62,901 nucleotides of DNA from Lachnospiraceae bacterium (GTDB lineage Bacteria; Bacillota; Clostridia; Lachnospirales; Lachnospiraceae): assembly GCA_017470735.1 (NCBI GenBank), contig JAFUYB010000064.1, forward strand, positions 1 to 62,901, in the 5' to 3' direction. Made by a program: the position numbers and the translations under genes. How positions within the stretch are numbered: position 1 is the first letter of the stretch; each line of letters opens with the position of its first letter. The notes under the pieces are model-generated. The model searched no databases. It was given only the letters and a program-made list of their open reading frames with translations, and was not told where the DNA came from. Positions 1 through 8,794 of the stretch are shown here, one piece after another.

Positions 1-168
1 AAAAACATATTTCATATAATATATTCGTTAAAAATGCACGAAAAATGGGCATAGATACACTGACTCTATAGATTTTATCGGCTAGTCCGACAACTTATTT
101 TAGTATGAATTGAAACTTTTTTCAACATTTTGGGATCGGATTGTGGAAAAACACCAACAAACACAAAA

Positions 169-187
169 CCCCGGCATCACGCCGAGG
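169..187 (-). terminator. Rho-independent terminator of the Abi gene
   Basis: On the minus strand a GC-rich stem (CCTCGGC, loop, GCCGGGG) is followed by TTTTGTGTTTG. The stop codon of the Abi gene lies inside the loop, so the terminator overlaps the 3' end of the coding region. Bases 1-168 beyond it show no convincing gene. Confidence 0.75.
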
Positions 188-968
188 CTTTTCCTAATTT
201 CTTTTCACAATTCCGTATTGCCTTCCAATTGTGCGGAAAGCCCATTTTCTTCAGCAGCTGCTCCTCCTGTATGCGTCTTGTCTTCGAAAACAATGTTGCA
301 AAAAGCTTCTCCAAAGAATCAACAAAAGGCTCAAAATCTTCTGGCCGGAGCAGATATTTAAATATAACGACAACTGCAAACAGGTCATTTTTTCCCTTTT
401 TATAAACCCCCTTTGCTTTCGGAATACCCAAAATACTATGAACATCCATATCTGAAATATGACGTTTGCGATATCTATAATCATACAGCCGCTCATTGTG
501 GGCACAGACATTTCTGAATCTTGACAGCATATCGATCATGCGTGTCAAATCACTCTCATCAATAATTCTGGACAGCCTATTAACCAGCTCATTGACCCCA
601 TTTTGCGTTAATGAATTATACGTATACTTTGTTACATCAAGATATGCTTGCTGAGAATCCCCATGCTCTTTGCAAAAGGCATAAGACATCAGCGATTTAA
701 TATGATTCTCTATTATGAAAACATACCGCAAAACCAGCGCACGCAAATCATTGTCAAATTCATACAATGCATAAATATCATCTATCGTAGTATGCGGTTT
801 ATAGCTGCCATCCCTATTCTTTAGAAGCCCTTTGTAGCCGGAGACCAACGCAAAATAACTATACTCTTTCAGCAGCATCATTATATGTCGCTCGTCTGGA
901 ACCTCCAAGCCTTTCGCTTTAAGTACCTCCACCTGCTGTTCGTATGTTATAAACGGCTTGTCGCTCAT
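177..968 (-). CDS. Abi_2 family (AbiD/AbiF-like) abortive infection protein
   Basis: This 263-residue protein resembles the Abi_2 family, whose members act in phage abortive infection and carry a HEPN-type RNase motif. The motif is visible as RNVCAH (R152, H157; R-x4-H), followed by NERLYDYR, typical of this family. The N-terminal part (about residues 1-60) contains the usual YSYFALVSGYK segment, and the middle is helical. The start has a GGAG site 8 bases upstream. The gene stands alone with its own promoter, a short terminated leader RNA and a downstream terminator. Family membership is well supported. A role in phage defence, and use of the leader RNA as antitoxin, are inferences from what is known of AbiF-type loci. 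Confidence 0.85.
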   Translation of the reverse strand: MSDKPFITYEQQVEVLKAKGLEVPDERHIMMLLKEYSYFALVSGYKGLLKNRDGSYKPHTTIDDIYALYEFDNDLRALVLRYVFIIENHIKSLMSYAFCKEHGDSQQAYLDVTKYTYNSLTQNGVNELVNRLSRIIDESDLTRMIDMLSRFRNVCAHNERLYDYRYRKRHISDMDVHSILGIPKAKGVYKKGKNDLFAVVVIFKYLLRPEDFEPFVDSLEKLFATLFSKTRRIQEEQLLKKMGFPHNWKAIRNCEKKLGKASA

Positions 969-986
969 GATTCTTTCTCCACAGAA

Positions 987-1061
987 TAAAAAATAAGAGG
1001 AATTCCCTCAGGAATCCCCCTCAGGTCGCAGGCCTCACAGGTTTCTGCAACACGTTCACTT
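987..1061 (-). ncRNA. Candidate abiF-type leader/antitoxin RNA
   Basis: About 75 bases lie between a consensus promoter and a strong intrinsic terminator, directly in front of the Abi gene. The terminator stem pairs GAGG..GATTCC with GGAATTCCTC (plus-strand 997-1022), followed on the minus strand by TTATTTTTT. Transcription would therefore mostly end as a short RNA, with read-through into the Abi gene. An abiF RNA motif with this position and terminator architecture has been described in Firmicutes; I cannot verify the match to its covariance model. The same stretch is also open as a short Cys-rich reading frame, reported as a separate finding. Confidence 0.5.
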
Positions 1062-1067
1062 CCACAT

Positions 1068-1096
1068 ATATTACACAAGAAAATCCATGCTGTCAA
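1068..1096 (-). promoter_or_regulatory. Sigma-A-type promoter of the Abi leader RNA
   Basis: On the minus strand there is a perfect -35 TTGACA (1096-1091), a 17-base spacer and a -10 TAATAT (1073-1068). The expected transcription start is near 1061. Confidence 0.8.
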
Positions 1097-1141
1097 GAGA
1101 AATTTTTCAATTCTGCCAATTTCATTAAACGAAATCGTCTT

Positions 1142-3199
1142 TCACGCATTCACGACCTTGCCGGTGTAGAGCTGGTAATACTTTCCTTTCTTCTCCAAAA
1201 GCTCATCGTGGTTGCCGCGCTCGATGATCCGTCCGGAATCGAGGACGCAGATCATATCGCTGTTGCGGATCGTGGACAGACGGTGCGCGATAACAAAGGT
1301 CGTCCGCCCGTGCATCAGGCGGTCCATGCCGTCCTGGACGATACGCTCGGTGCGGGTGTCGATCGAGGATGTCGCCTCGTCAAGGATCAGCACCGGCGGA
1401 TCCGCGATGGCCGCCCGCGCGATGGCGAGAAGCTGCCGCTGCCCGGTTGACAGAGAACCGCCGTCACCTGACAGCATCGTATTGTAACCCTCCGGCAGCC
1501 TCCGGATAAATCCGTCCGCGTTGGCAAGCTTTGCCGCAGCAATGACTTCTTCATCCGTCGCTTCTAATTTGCCGTAGCGGATATTGTCCGCAACCGTACC
1601 CGTAAACAGATGCGTATCCTGCAGCACGATGCCGAGCGACCGCCGCAGGTCTGCCTTTTTGATCTTGTTGATATTGATCCCGTCATAGCGGATCTTGCCG
1701 TCAGCGATATCGTAGAAGCGGTTGATCAGGTTCGTGATCGTTGTCTTGCCCGCGCCGGTCGCCCCGACAAAGGCGATCTTCTGTCCCGGCAGCGCGTGCA
1801 ATGTAATATTGTGCAGTACGACCTTTTCTTCGTTGTATCCAAAGTCAACATCATCAAAAACCACATCTCCGGCGAGCTTCGTGTATGTTGTGCTGTCATT
1901 CAACTTGTGGTAGTGTTTCCACGCCCAGGTGCCGGTACGCTCCTCACATTCGACAAGGTTTGCGCTCGCTGTGCCTGCAACGCCCTCCTGCCTGGCACCT
2001 GCTGCCTGACCATCCACTCCCGGCAATACCGCATTCTCCGCAGACGCACCGCCTGCAACCGCTGTATCCGCAGTCTGTCCGGCAAACTCATCTCCAGCCA
2101 ATGTCTCCTCCGCGCCATCTGAACCAACCTCCCGCGCATTCACCAGCGTCACATACCCCTCATCGACCTCCGGCTTTTCATCCATCAGCGCAAAGATCCG
2201 CCCCGCGCCTGCCATCGCCATCACGATAAAGTTGAGCTGCTGGCTCACCTGCGAGATCGGCATATTAAAGCTCTTGTTGAAGGTCAGAAAGCTCGCCAGC
2301 CTGCCCAGCGTAAGACCGGTCGCCCCCGTGATCGCCAGCGCGCCGCCCACTACCGCGATCAGCACATAACTGACATTGCCGAGCTGCGCGTTCGCCGGCA
2401 TCAGAATGTTGGCAAACTGGTTGGCATTGTACGCGCTGTCGAACAGCTGCTCGTTGAGCCGGTCAAACTCCTCGATCACCTCATCCTCGTGGCAGAACAC
2501 CTTGACGACCTTCTGGCCGTTCATAATCTCCTGAATATTGCCATTGACGATACCGATATCCTTCTGCTGCGCCGTGAAATACCGCGCGCTAAGCCCCGCC
2601 AGCCGCGTTGTCACGACCAGCATCACGCCCACCATCGCAAAGGTCAGAAGCGTCAGAGGCACCGACAATATCAGCATCGAGATCGTCACGGACACGATCG
2701 TAAACAGCGAATTGACGCCCTGCGGGATACTCTGGGACACCATCTGCCGCAGCGTGTCGATATCGTTCGTATAAAAGCTCATAATATCGCCATGCGCGTG
2801 CGTGTCAAAATATTTGATCGGCAGCGTCTCCATATGCTCGAAAAGCTCACACCGCAGCTTGCGCTGCAATCCCTGCGACACATAGACCATGATCAGATTG
2901 TAGGTCAGCGTCGCGGCGATGCCGACCAGGTAAAATGACGCCACCCGCAGCACGGCCGCCAGCAGAGGCGAAAAATCCGTGCTCCCGGTCACCAGCATCG
3001 GGGAAATATAATCGTCGATCAGCGTCTGCATGAACAGCGTTCCCTGCACATTTGCCAGAACGGAAACAATGATACATACGAACACGACCATAAACTGCAG
3101 TCCGAAATTCTTGAAAATGTAGGCAAACAGCCGCTTCATCGTCTCTTTGGACTCGGCAAGCTGCTCCTTGGTCGGTCTGACCGCTCTCTGCCTAGGCAT
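1142..3199 (-). CDS. ABC exporter, canonical half (membrane + ATPase)
   Basis: A 685-residue half-transporter with an N-terminal six-helix exporter domain and a C-terminal ATPase. Walker A GATGAGKTT is near residue 479, the signature LSTGQRQ near 583, Walker B VLILDE near 603 and the switch histidine in AHRLS near 639, so this half has a complete catalytic set. I chose the start at 3199 because it overlaps the upstream exporter half by only 8 bases. Further upstream starts would run deep into that gene. Between the membrane domain and the ATPase there is an Ala/Gly/Glu-rich insert of roughly 90-100 residues that most exporters lack. With its neighbour it should form a heterodimeric exporter of the LmrCD/BmrCD kind; the substrate is unknown. 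Confidence 0.9.
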   Translation of the reverse strand: MPRQRAVRPTKEQLAESKETMKRLFAYIFKNFGLQFMVVFVCIIVSVLANVQGTLFMQTLIDDYISPMLVTGSTDFSPLLAAVLRVASFYLVGIAATLTYNLIMVYVSQGLQRKLRCELFEHMETLPIKYFDTHAHGDIMSFYTNDIDTLRQMVSQSIPQGVNSLFTIVSVTISMLILSVPLTLLTFAMVGVMLVVTTRLAGLSARYFTAQQKDIGIVNGNIQEIMNGQKVVKVFCHEDEVIEEFDRLNEQLFDSAYNANQFANILMPANAQLGNVSYVLIAVVGGALAITGATGLTLGRLASFLTFNKSFNMPISQVSQQLNFIVMAMAGAGRIFALMDEKPEVDEGYVTLVNAREVGSDGAEETLAGDEFAGQTADTAVAGGASAENAVLPGVDGQAAGARQEGVAGTASANLVECEERTGTWAWKHYHKLNDSTTYTKLAGDVVFDDVDFGYNEEKVVLHNITLHALPGQKIAFVGATGAGKTTITNLINRFYDIADGKIRYDGININKIKKADLRRSLGIVLQDTHLFTGTVADNIRYGKLEATDEEVIAAAKLANADGFIRRLPEGYNTMLSGDGGSLSTGQRQLLAIARAAIADPPVLILDEATSSIDTRTERIVQDGMDRLMHGRTTFVIAHRLSTIRNSDMICVLDSGRIIERGNHDELLEKKGKYYQLYTGKVVNA

Positions 3200-4997
3200 A
3201 GCGCACACCTCCCCTCTGCAGCGCCGCATCCGGCGCGGTCGAAGCCTCCGGCTCCTTGCCCTCGTCAAAGTCCGCCGTACCGCCTCCGGTCTGGGATTCA
3301 TAGACATCCCGGTATATCTCGTTCGTCGCCAGCAACTCTTCATGCGTGCCGATGCCGTCGATCTGCCCGTCTTCAAGCACCACGATCCGGTCCGCGTCCT
3401 GCACCGACGAAATCCGCTGCGCGATGATAATCTTGGTCGTCCCAGGGATCTCCTCCCGGAAAGCCTTTCTTATCTTTGCGTCGGTCGCCGTGTCCACAGC
3501 GCTCGTCGAATCATCCAAAATCAGCACCTTCGGCTTTTTAAGCAACGCCCGGGCGATACACAGCCGCTGCCTCTGCCCGCCGGAAACATTCGTCCCGCCC
3601 TGCTCGATGTAGGTATCGTAGCCGTCCGGCAGCCTCTCGATAAACTCATCCGCGCACGCCTGTTTGCAGGCTTTGATGCATTCCTCATCGCTCGCTTCGG
3701 GATCACCCCAGCGCAGGTTGTCGAGAATCGAACCCGAAAACAGCACATTATTCTGCAATACGACCGACACCTCGCTGCGCAGCGTCTCGATGTCGTATTT
3801 GCGCACATCAATGCCGCCGACCTGCACCAGCCCGTTTTTCACATCGTAAAGCCGCGAGATCAGGTTGACCAGCGTCGTCTTGGAGCTGCCCGTCCCGCCG
3901 ATGATCCCGATCGTCTCGCCCGGATCAATGTGCAGCGTCACATCAGTCATTGAATATTCCACCGACCGCTCGTCATACGCAAAATCCACATGCATAAAAT
4001 CCACCGATCCGTCCGGCACTTCCATCACCGGATTTTCGGGATTCGTGATCGTCGGTACTTCCTGAAGCACCTCGGAAATACGCTCCGCGGACGCCGCCGA
4101 CATCGTCAGCATGACAAATATCATCGACAGCATCATCAGGCTCATCAGGATATTCATACAGTATGCCAGCAGGCTCACCAGCTCACCGGTCGTCAGGCTT
4201 CCTCCGACGATCAGATGCGCGCCCTTCCAGCTGATCAGCAGAATGCAGGCGTAAACCATCCCCATCATGATCGGCATCATCCCTACCAGCAGTCGCTCCG
4301 CCTTAATGAACATCCCATAGAGGTCGTTCGCCGCTTTGTGGAATTTCGTCGTCTCAAACGCCTCGCGGACATACGCCTTGACCACGCGGATACCCGACAC
4401 ATTTTCCTCGACGCTCGCGTTGAGCGCGTCATACTTTTTAAACACGACATCGAAAATCTTGCGCGTCACATTGACAATGCAGGAAATCGTCGCGGCGAGG
4501 ATGACTGCCGCCTCCAGGTAGATCCTCGCCAGCTCCGGGCTGATGTAAAAGCTCATCGTCATCGCCACGATCAGGCTCGCCGGAGCCCGCGCGCCGATCC
4601 GCAGAACCATCTGGTACGAATTCTGGATATTCGTCACATCGGTCGTCAGCCGCGTGATCAGTGACGCCGATGAAAATTTGTCGATATTTGAAAAAGAAAA
4701 GGTCTGGATATTGCGGAACATTGCCTTGCGCAAATTCTTCGCAAAGCCCGCCGATGCCCGCGCCCCGTATCTGCCGCCCATAATCCCGGCAAAAAGCCCG
4801 ACGCCCGCCGCCACCAGCATGGCCAGGCCGACGCTTAAAATCACATCCAGCCGCCCGCTCTCGACGCCGTCATCGATGATCCGTGCCATCAGCAGCGGGA
4901 TCAGCATCTCCATCGCCACCTCCAGCAGCATGTACAGCGGCGTCATTATGGAATCCACCGTATATTCCTTTACTTCCTGCAACAGTCTCCGCAGCAT
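3192..4997 (-). CDS. ABC exporter, degenerate half (membrane + ATPase)
   Basis: A 601-residue half-transporter and the first gene of the two-gene operon. Walker A GGTGSSKTT starts near residue 367 and the signature VSGGQRQ is intact. The catalytic glutamate after Walker B is aspartate (LILDD, about 496) and the switch histidine is glutamine (AQRIS, about 527). This is the degenerate site typical of one partner in asymmetric heterodimeric exporters, so ATP hydrolysis should depend on the other half. The start at 4997 is set by GAGGAG five bases upstream; an in-frame ATG 21 bases earlier lacks a site. A multidrug, lipid or peptide substrate is possible but not readable. Confidence 0.9.
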   Translation of the reverse strand: MLRRLLQEVKEYTVDSIMTPLYMLLEVAMEMLIPLLMARIIDDGVESGRLDVILSVGLAMLVAAGVGLFAGIMGGRYGARASAGFAKNLRKAMFRNIQTFSFSNIDKFSSASLITRLTTDVTNIQNSYQMVLRIGARAPASLIVAMTMSFYISPELARIYLEAAVILAATISCIVNVTRKIFDVVFKKYDALNASVEENVSGIRVVKAYVREAFETTKFHKAANDLYGMFIKAERLLVGMMPIMMGMVYACILLISWKGAHLIVGGSLTTGELVSLLAYCMNILMSLMMLSMIFVMLTMSAASAERISEVLQEVPTITNPENPVMEVPDGSVDFMHVDFAYDERSVEYSMTDVTLHIDPGETIGIIGGTGSSKTTLVNLISRLYDVKNGLVQVGGIDVRKYDIETLRSEVSVVLQNNVLFSGSILDNLRWGDPEASDEECIKACKQACADEFIERLPDGYDTYIEQGGTNVSGGQRQRLCIARALLKKPKVLILDDSTSAVDTATDAKIRKAFREEIPGTTKIIIAQRISSVQDADRIVVLEDGQIDGIGTHEELLATNEIYRDVYESQTGGGTADFDEGKEPEASTAPDAALQRGGVRYA

Positions 4998-5050
4998 TGT
5001 TTCTCCTCTTGGCCGCAATCATTTAAGGGTCAAATCAAAATATCGTTTAC

Positions 5051-5056
5051 ATTATA
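5051..5056 (-). promoter_or_regulatory. Extended -10 element for the ABC exporter operon
   Basis: On the minus strand TGTTATAAT gives an extended -10 (TG, one base, TATAAT) about 55 bases before the ATG at 4997. No good -35 is visible, as is common with extended -10 promoters. Confidence 0.5.
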
Positions 5057-5097
5057 ACATAGAATACAGTTGTCGGGACGAAAATTTCATTTCCCCC

Positions 5098-5125
5098 TTG
5101 CATAATCAATATCTTGTGGTATAAT
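5098..5125 (+). promoter_or_regulatory. Promoter of the small acidic exported protein
   Basis: TTGCAT (5098-5103), a 16-base spacer and a perfect TATAAT (5120-5125) lie upstream of the gene at 5200. It is divergent from the ABC exporter promoter. Confidence 0.65.
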
Positions 5126-5199
5126 TTTTCTGTTAATACTAATTGTAAGAATTATACCTTTTTTCATACACGAACAATTGCATTGGAACGAGGTTTACC

Positions 5200-5586
5200 A
5201 TGTTCAAGAAATCATTGCTCATTCTTTCCGCGGCACTCTCTCTTTCGGGCAGCTGCGCTCTGAGCGGAATGTTGAATATTTCCTCCCCGGCGTATGTCTA
5301 TGCCACCGATGACGAGGACGATGAAGATTACGATTATCTGGAGATCTACGACAACACCGAAGAAGAAGCAGCAGAGACAAGCGAATCGACCGAGACTACG
5401 ACAGAAACGCCTGCTGAGACGCCTTCCCCGGCACCGTCCGCTGCAGAGACTACAGCCAGACCGCATGTGTTAGACTCCACGCCCAAGACAGCAGATTTTG
5501 AATTCAGCCCCCAGCTTGCGCTGAGCCTTGGTGTATTTTTCCTGGGTCTGTCGATTTTCTTTCTCGCGCAGAGAAAGCAGCGTTAA
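5200..5586 (+). CDS. Small exported acidic protein with C-terminal membrane anchor
   Basis: This 128-residue protein has a clear signal peptide (MFKKS, hydrophobic core, cleavage probably after VYA near residue 35). A short Asp/Glu/Tyr-rich stretch follows, then a Thr/Glu/Pro-rich linker of about 40 residues. At the C-terminus STPKTAD precedes a hydrophobic helix and RKQR, so it looks like a sortase substrate tail in which the LPxTG motif has decayed or is non-standard. No globular domain is visible, so it may be a surface stalk or spacer protein. A GAGG site precedes the ATG. It converges with the large Big_2 protein and shares a terminator with it; both carry acidic tracts, but I do not see homology beyond composition. 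Confidence 0.65.
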   Translation: MFKKSLLILSAALSLSGSCALSGMLNISSPAYVYATDDEDDEDYDYLEIYDNTEEEAAETSESTETTTETPAETPSPAPSAAETTARPHVLDSTPKTADFEFSPQLALSLGVFFLGLSIFFLAQRKQR

Positions 5587-5640
5587 TTTATCAGAGATCG
5601 ACAAGATCAAAGAGTGACTGCACGGAACGACAAAAACAAA

Positions 5641-5676
5641 CAGCAGGAACTGATCATTTCAGCTCCTGCTGTTTTT
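5641..5676. terminator. Bidirectional terminator between convergent surface genes
   Basis: CAGCAGGA and TCCTGCTG form a strong stem, with TTTTTATT on the plus strand and a T-rich run on the minus strand. It can end both the gene at 5200 and the large gene read from 8794. Confidence 0.75.
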
Positions 5677-5755
5677 ATTATCACCAATTCCCATTTTTCC
5701 CTGGGAACATACCGCTTGCCCCGCCCACTGCGCAAACAAGCATACTCTTACAATC

Positions 5756-8700
5756 TCAATGCTTCCGCTTTACGATCACGCGGTGGCTCCACGGTTTCCA
5801 TGTCGTCTTTTTACCGTCAGACGATTTCTGATACGCCCGGACACGGACATAATACTTTTGGTTCTTCTGCATCCCCGTAACGGTCACATTCTTCTTTTTG
5901 CTGTTGACCGAAGTCGTCTTGCCTTTCTTGAAGCCCGAATCCGTCGAGTACTGCAGCCGGTAACCGGTCACGGACTTTTTCTCGCTCCAGTAGAATGTGG
6001 ACTTGTCTGTCCCCCACCAGCGAACCTGCTTGATATCGGGCGAATAACTGCTGCTTTCGCTGCTGCTACTGCTGGTATCATCATCGTCATCATCATCGTC
6101 ATCCGAATCCCGGTAGACCACTTTAGTGCCGCCTCCCGTGTTCACATATTTGGTCTCTGTCTTCGTTTCCGTTTTTGTGATCACAGTCGGATCGCTTTTC
6201 GTCGATGTGTACAAGAACGCAAACGGCGAAAAATGTGTCGTGCTAAATTGTATGCTATTTGCCGTTCCATTGATCGTTCCCGATCTGGAAAGCAGCATAT
6301 CCAAATCATTATTGTCAATGGACACCACCTGAACCGTACCAGCGGATACCGGCATATCTGATGGCAATGTCATGGTAACCACACAACTGTCAAAACTCGA
6401 ATCAGACACCGACACCCCTGTATTACTGTCAACCAACTGCAAATCAAAGAAATGACTCGTACTGTACGATAAAGAATCCTCGTCTATTTCTTCCTGCAGT
6501 GCTTCTTTTCCCGCGGCTGTTACCGGACTCAACTGCAATTCCAACCCGTCACTTCCATTGACAACGCCTGCGGACTGAAGCGCAACTCCGGGACTACCTG
6601 TTGTTGCCGTTTTCACACTTGTCTTGTATTCCGCTTCAACAGTAACCTCGCAGGTTGCCTTAAGATTACTTTCCTCCGTCGTTGCAATAATTGTTGCTGT
6701 TCCCACGGCTTTTGCCGTCACAACGCCATTCTCATCCACTAACGCAATGCTTTCATCATTGCTGCTCCATACCACTTCTTCCGTTATATTCGTCGGCGAA
6801 ACAGTTGCCGTCAATGTTCTTATCTTGTCCTTTGCCATCGTAAGCGTCGTTTTATCAAGCACGATACTGGTTGCGAGTATCGGCTCGTCTGTCACCGTCA
6901 CTTCACAGGTTGCTGTATAAGGACCATCCGCTGTCGTAACAGTGATGGTTGCCGCTCCTGCCTCATTTGCCGTTACAACGCCATTCTCATCCACGGACGC
7001 AACACTGCTGTCACTGCTGCTCCAAGTCACATTTTTATTCGTTGCATTGTCAGGCGATACTGTTGCCGTCAAAACCCTTTCCTTGCCTTTTGCCATTGTG
7101 AGGGATGTTTTATTGAGTGTAACGCCTGTCACTGGCACTGGCTCTTCCGATGAGTCTGTCACGGTGACTTTGCACAAACCCGATATATCTGTTCCATCTT
7201 TCGATGTTGCGGTAATGGTTGTTTCTCCTTTTGCAACTGCCGTTACCAACCCATTCTCATCCACCGTTGCAACATTTTCATCCTCACTCCCCCATGACAA
7301 TGTTTTATTGGCTGCATCCTCAGGCTCTACGGTTGCAGAAAGCTTATAGCTATTCCCTTTCTCAATTTCTATTTTACTTGGCGTGACAGATACATCCGTT
7401 ACCTCCGTGGTGGACGATGCCGGATTTACAGTCACTTCGCATGTTTCAGTATATGTTTTTCCATCTGCGGTAATCTTTGCAGTTATCTTCGCTTTTCCTG
7501 CTGCTTTTGCTGTTACCGCCGTTGTCGTACCCGATCCCTCTGATATTTCCGCTACACCGCTTCCTTCTGTATCGATTGACCACTCTACACTTTCGATTGA
7601 GGACGGTGTAACCGTTACTTCTACCGTTTTTTCCTCACCAATATCCAGTGTAAAGTCATCCGTAATATTTACTTCAACAACCGTTATTTTCCGACTGGCA
7701 ATTTCACCATTTTCTCCTTTCGCGGTAATCGTCGCTTCTCCGGCGGACTTAGCCGTTACTTCACCATTTTTTTCATCGACTGTTGCAACCTTCGTGTTAC
7801 TGCTCGACCAAGCAACCGCCGTAGACGGAGTTACTGAAAGCGTTGTATTCTCTTTTACTGGACTTGCCGTCTCAGACGCTACCGTACTGATCGACACCGA
7901 CTCCGTATCTTCCGTCGCCACCACCAAATACAGCGAGAACTCCGTTGCCGTAAATGCCGCGCCCTTTGCCGACGCAGCTGTCACATCTTCATCCGCAAGC
8001 TCTGTCGCTTCGCCCTCGTCATTGACATGGACGACCGTCTTTTCTCCCCCTGCAAGAGGCGTGTCCAAGGACAGAGCGACCCGCACTTCACCACCGTCAA
8101 GTGGCTCGATTTCTTCACCCTCTGCATTGAAAAAGCTGATATCTACTCCTGCAGCATCCACGGCATTGTACACCACATCACTTGCCGCTTTCAGAGCCTC
8201 GTTTTTTGAAACATCTGTCAACTCCATATATGTGCCTGCCGGAAATACATCTTCCCCATAAATGGCACGAACCCGGATACCGCTCTCCGACTCCTGATAC
8301 AAGTCACCGGACGGCATTTCGTCATACGAATCCTCCGAATATTCCTCCTCATCCTCTATATCGTCTTCATCATCGTACTCTTCTTCGTCGTCATAATCCT
8401 CATCATCCCCATCTTCATCTTCGTCATAATCTCCATCGTCATAATCTTCATCTTCGTCCCAGTCTTCGTCTTCATCATAATCTTCTTCGTCGTAATCCTC
8501 GTCATAATTGTCTTCGTCCCCATCCTCATCATCTATCTCATCGTACTCTTCCCCGTACTCAAAATCATCCTCATCCCAATCGTCATCGATATCCGCATCA
8601 TCATCCAATTCCTGCGCTTCCACGATGTAAAGATCGCCCGCATCCAGATTGTCTGTCTCACCTGCAGCATGGCGCACGACTGCCCAATCAAAACGGAACA

Positions 8701-8794
8701 GCCCCAGCATCAGTGCAATAATCAAAAAATACACCAGCTCCTTCTTCAAGCTCATGTCCCGTCTGCCCCTTTGGTTTTTCTTGTTCTTTTGCAT
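5756..8794 (-). CDS. Large surface protein with acidic tract, five Big_2 domains and FN3 domain
   Basis: A 1012-residue exported protein. A basic N-terminus and hydrophobic helix (about residues 14-35) act as signal or anchor. Residues about 50-165 form an extreme Asp/Glu/Tyr tract. A mixed domain follows, then five bacterial Ig-like group 2 repeats (about 310-730) recognisable by VTWSSSD-like, ATVDENG and VTA..AGxATIT motifs. After another domain comes an Asp/Ser-rich linker (about 895-920) and a C-terminal fibronectin type III domain with YYVRVRAY near residue 990. Repeats 4 and 5 are closely similar at DNA level. A GGGGG site lies 8 bases before the start. Adhesion or Ca2+-binding stalk roles are inferences; no catalytic domain or LPxTG motif is visible. 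Confidence 0.8.
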   Translation of the reverse strand: MQKNKKNQRGRRDMSLKKELVYFLIIALMLGLFRFDWAVVRHAAGETDNLDAGDLYIVEAQELDDDADIDDDWDEDDFEYGEEYDEIDDEDGDEDNYDEDYDEEDYDEDEDWDEDEDYDDGDYDEDEDGDDEDYDDEEEYDDEDDIEDEEEYSEDSYDEMPSGDLYQESESGIRVRAIYGEDVFPAGTYMELTDVSKNEALKAASDVVYNAVDAAGVDISFFNAEGEEIEPLDGGEVRVALSLDTPLAGGEKTVVHVNDEGEATELADEDVTAASAKGAAFTATEFSLYLVVATEDTESVSISTVASETASPVKENTTLSVTPSTAVAWSSSNTKVATVDEKNGEVTAKSAGEATITAKGENGEIASRKITVVEVNITDDFTLDIGEEKTVEVTVTPSSIESVEWSIDTEGSGVAEISEGSGTTTAVTAKAAGKAKITAKITADGKTYTETCEVTVNPASSTTEVTDVSVTPSKIEIEKGNSYKLSATVEPEDAANKTLSWGSEDENVATVDENGLVTAVAKGETTITATSKDGTDISGLCKVTVTDSSEEPVPVTGVTLNKTSLTMAKGKERVLTATVSPDNATNKNVTWSSSDSSVASVDENGVVTANEAGAATITVTTADGPYTATCEVTVTDEPILATSIVLDKTTLTMAKDKIRTLTATVSPTNITEEVVWSSNDESIALVDENGVVTAKAVGTATIIATTEESNLKATCEVTVEAEYKTSVKTATTGSPGVALQSAGVVNGSDGLELQLSPVTAAGKEALQEEIDEDSLSYSTSHFFDLQLVDSNTGVSVSDSSFDSCVVTMTLPSDMPVSAGTVQVVSIDNNDLDMLLSRSGTINGTANSIQFSTTHFSPFAFLYTSTKSDPTVITKTETKTETKYVNTGGGTKVVYRDSDDDDDDDDDTSSSSSESSSYSPDIKQVRWWGTDKSTFYWSEKKSVTGYRLQYSTDSGFKKGKTTSVNSKKKNVTVTGMQKNQKYYVRVRAYQKSSDGKKTTWKPWSHRVIVKRKH

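Noticed and set aside
177..968. The Abi protein considered as a Cas13-like effector because of its HEPN motif
   Set aside because: It has a single R-x4-H motif, 263 residues and no CRISPR array; it is a normal Abi_2-size protein.
3147..5124. Plus-strand frames opposite the two ABC exporter genes
   Set aside because: Basic, Arg/His-rich translations typical of the antisense of GC-rich genes; the minus-strand products have complete family motifs.
6942..8261. Long plus-strand open frames opposite the Big_2 protein (up to 292 codons)
   Set aside because: They mirror the repetitive Ser/Thr/Val codons of the minus-strand gene, have no ribosome sites and give Ser/Val-rich nonsense without any domain.
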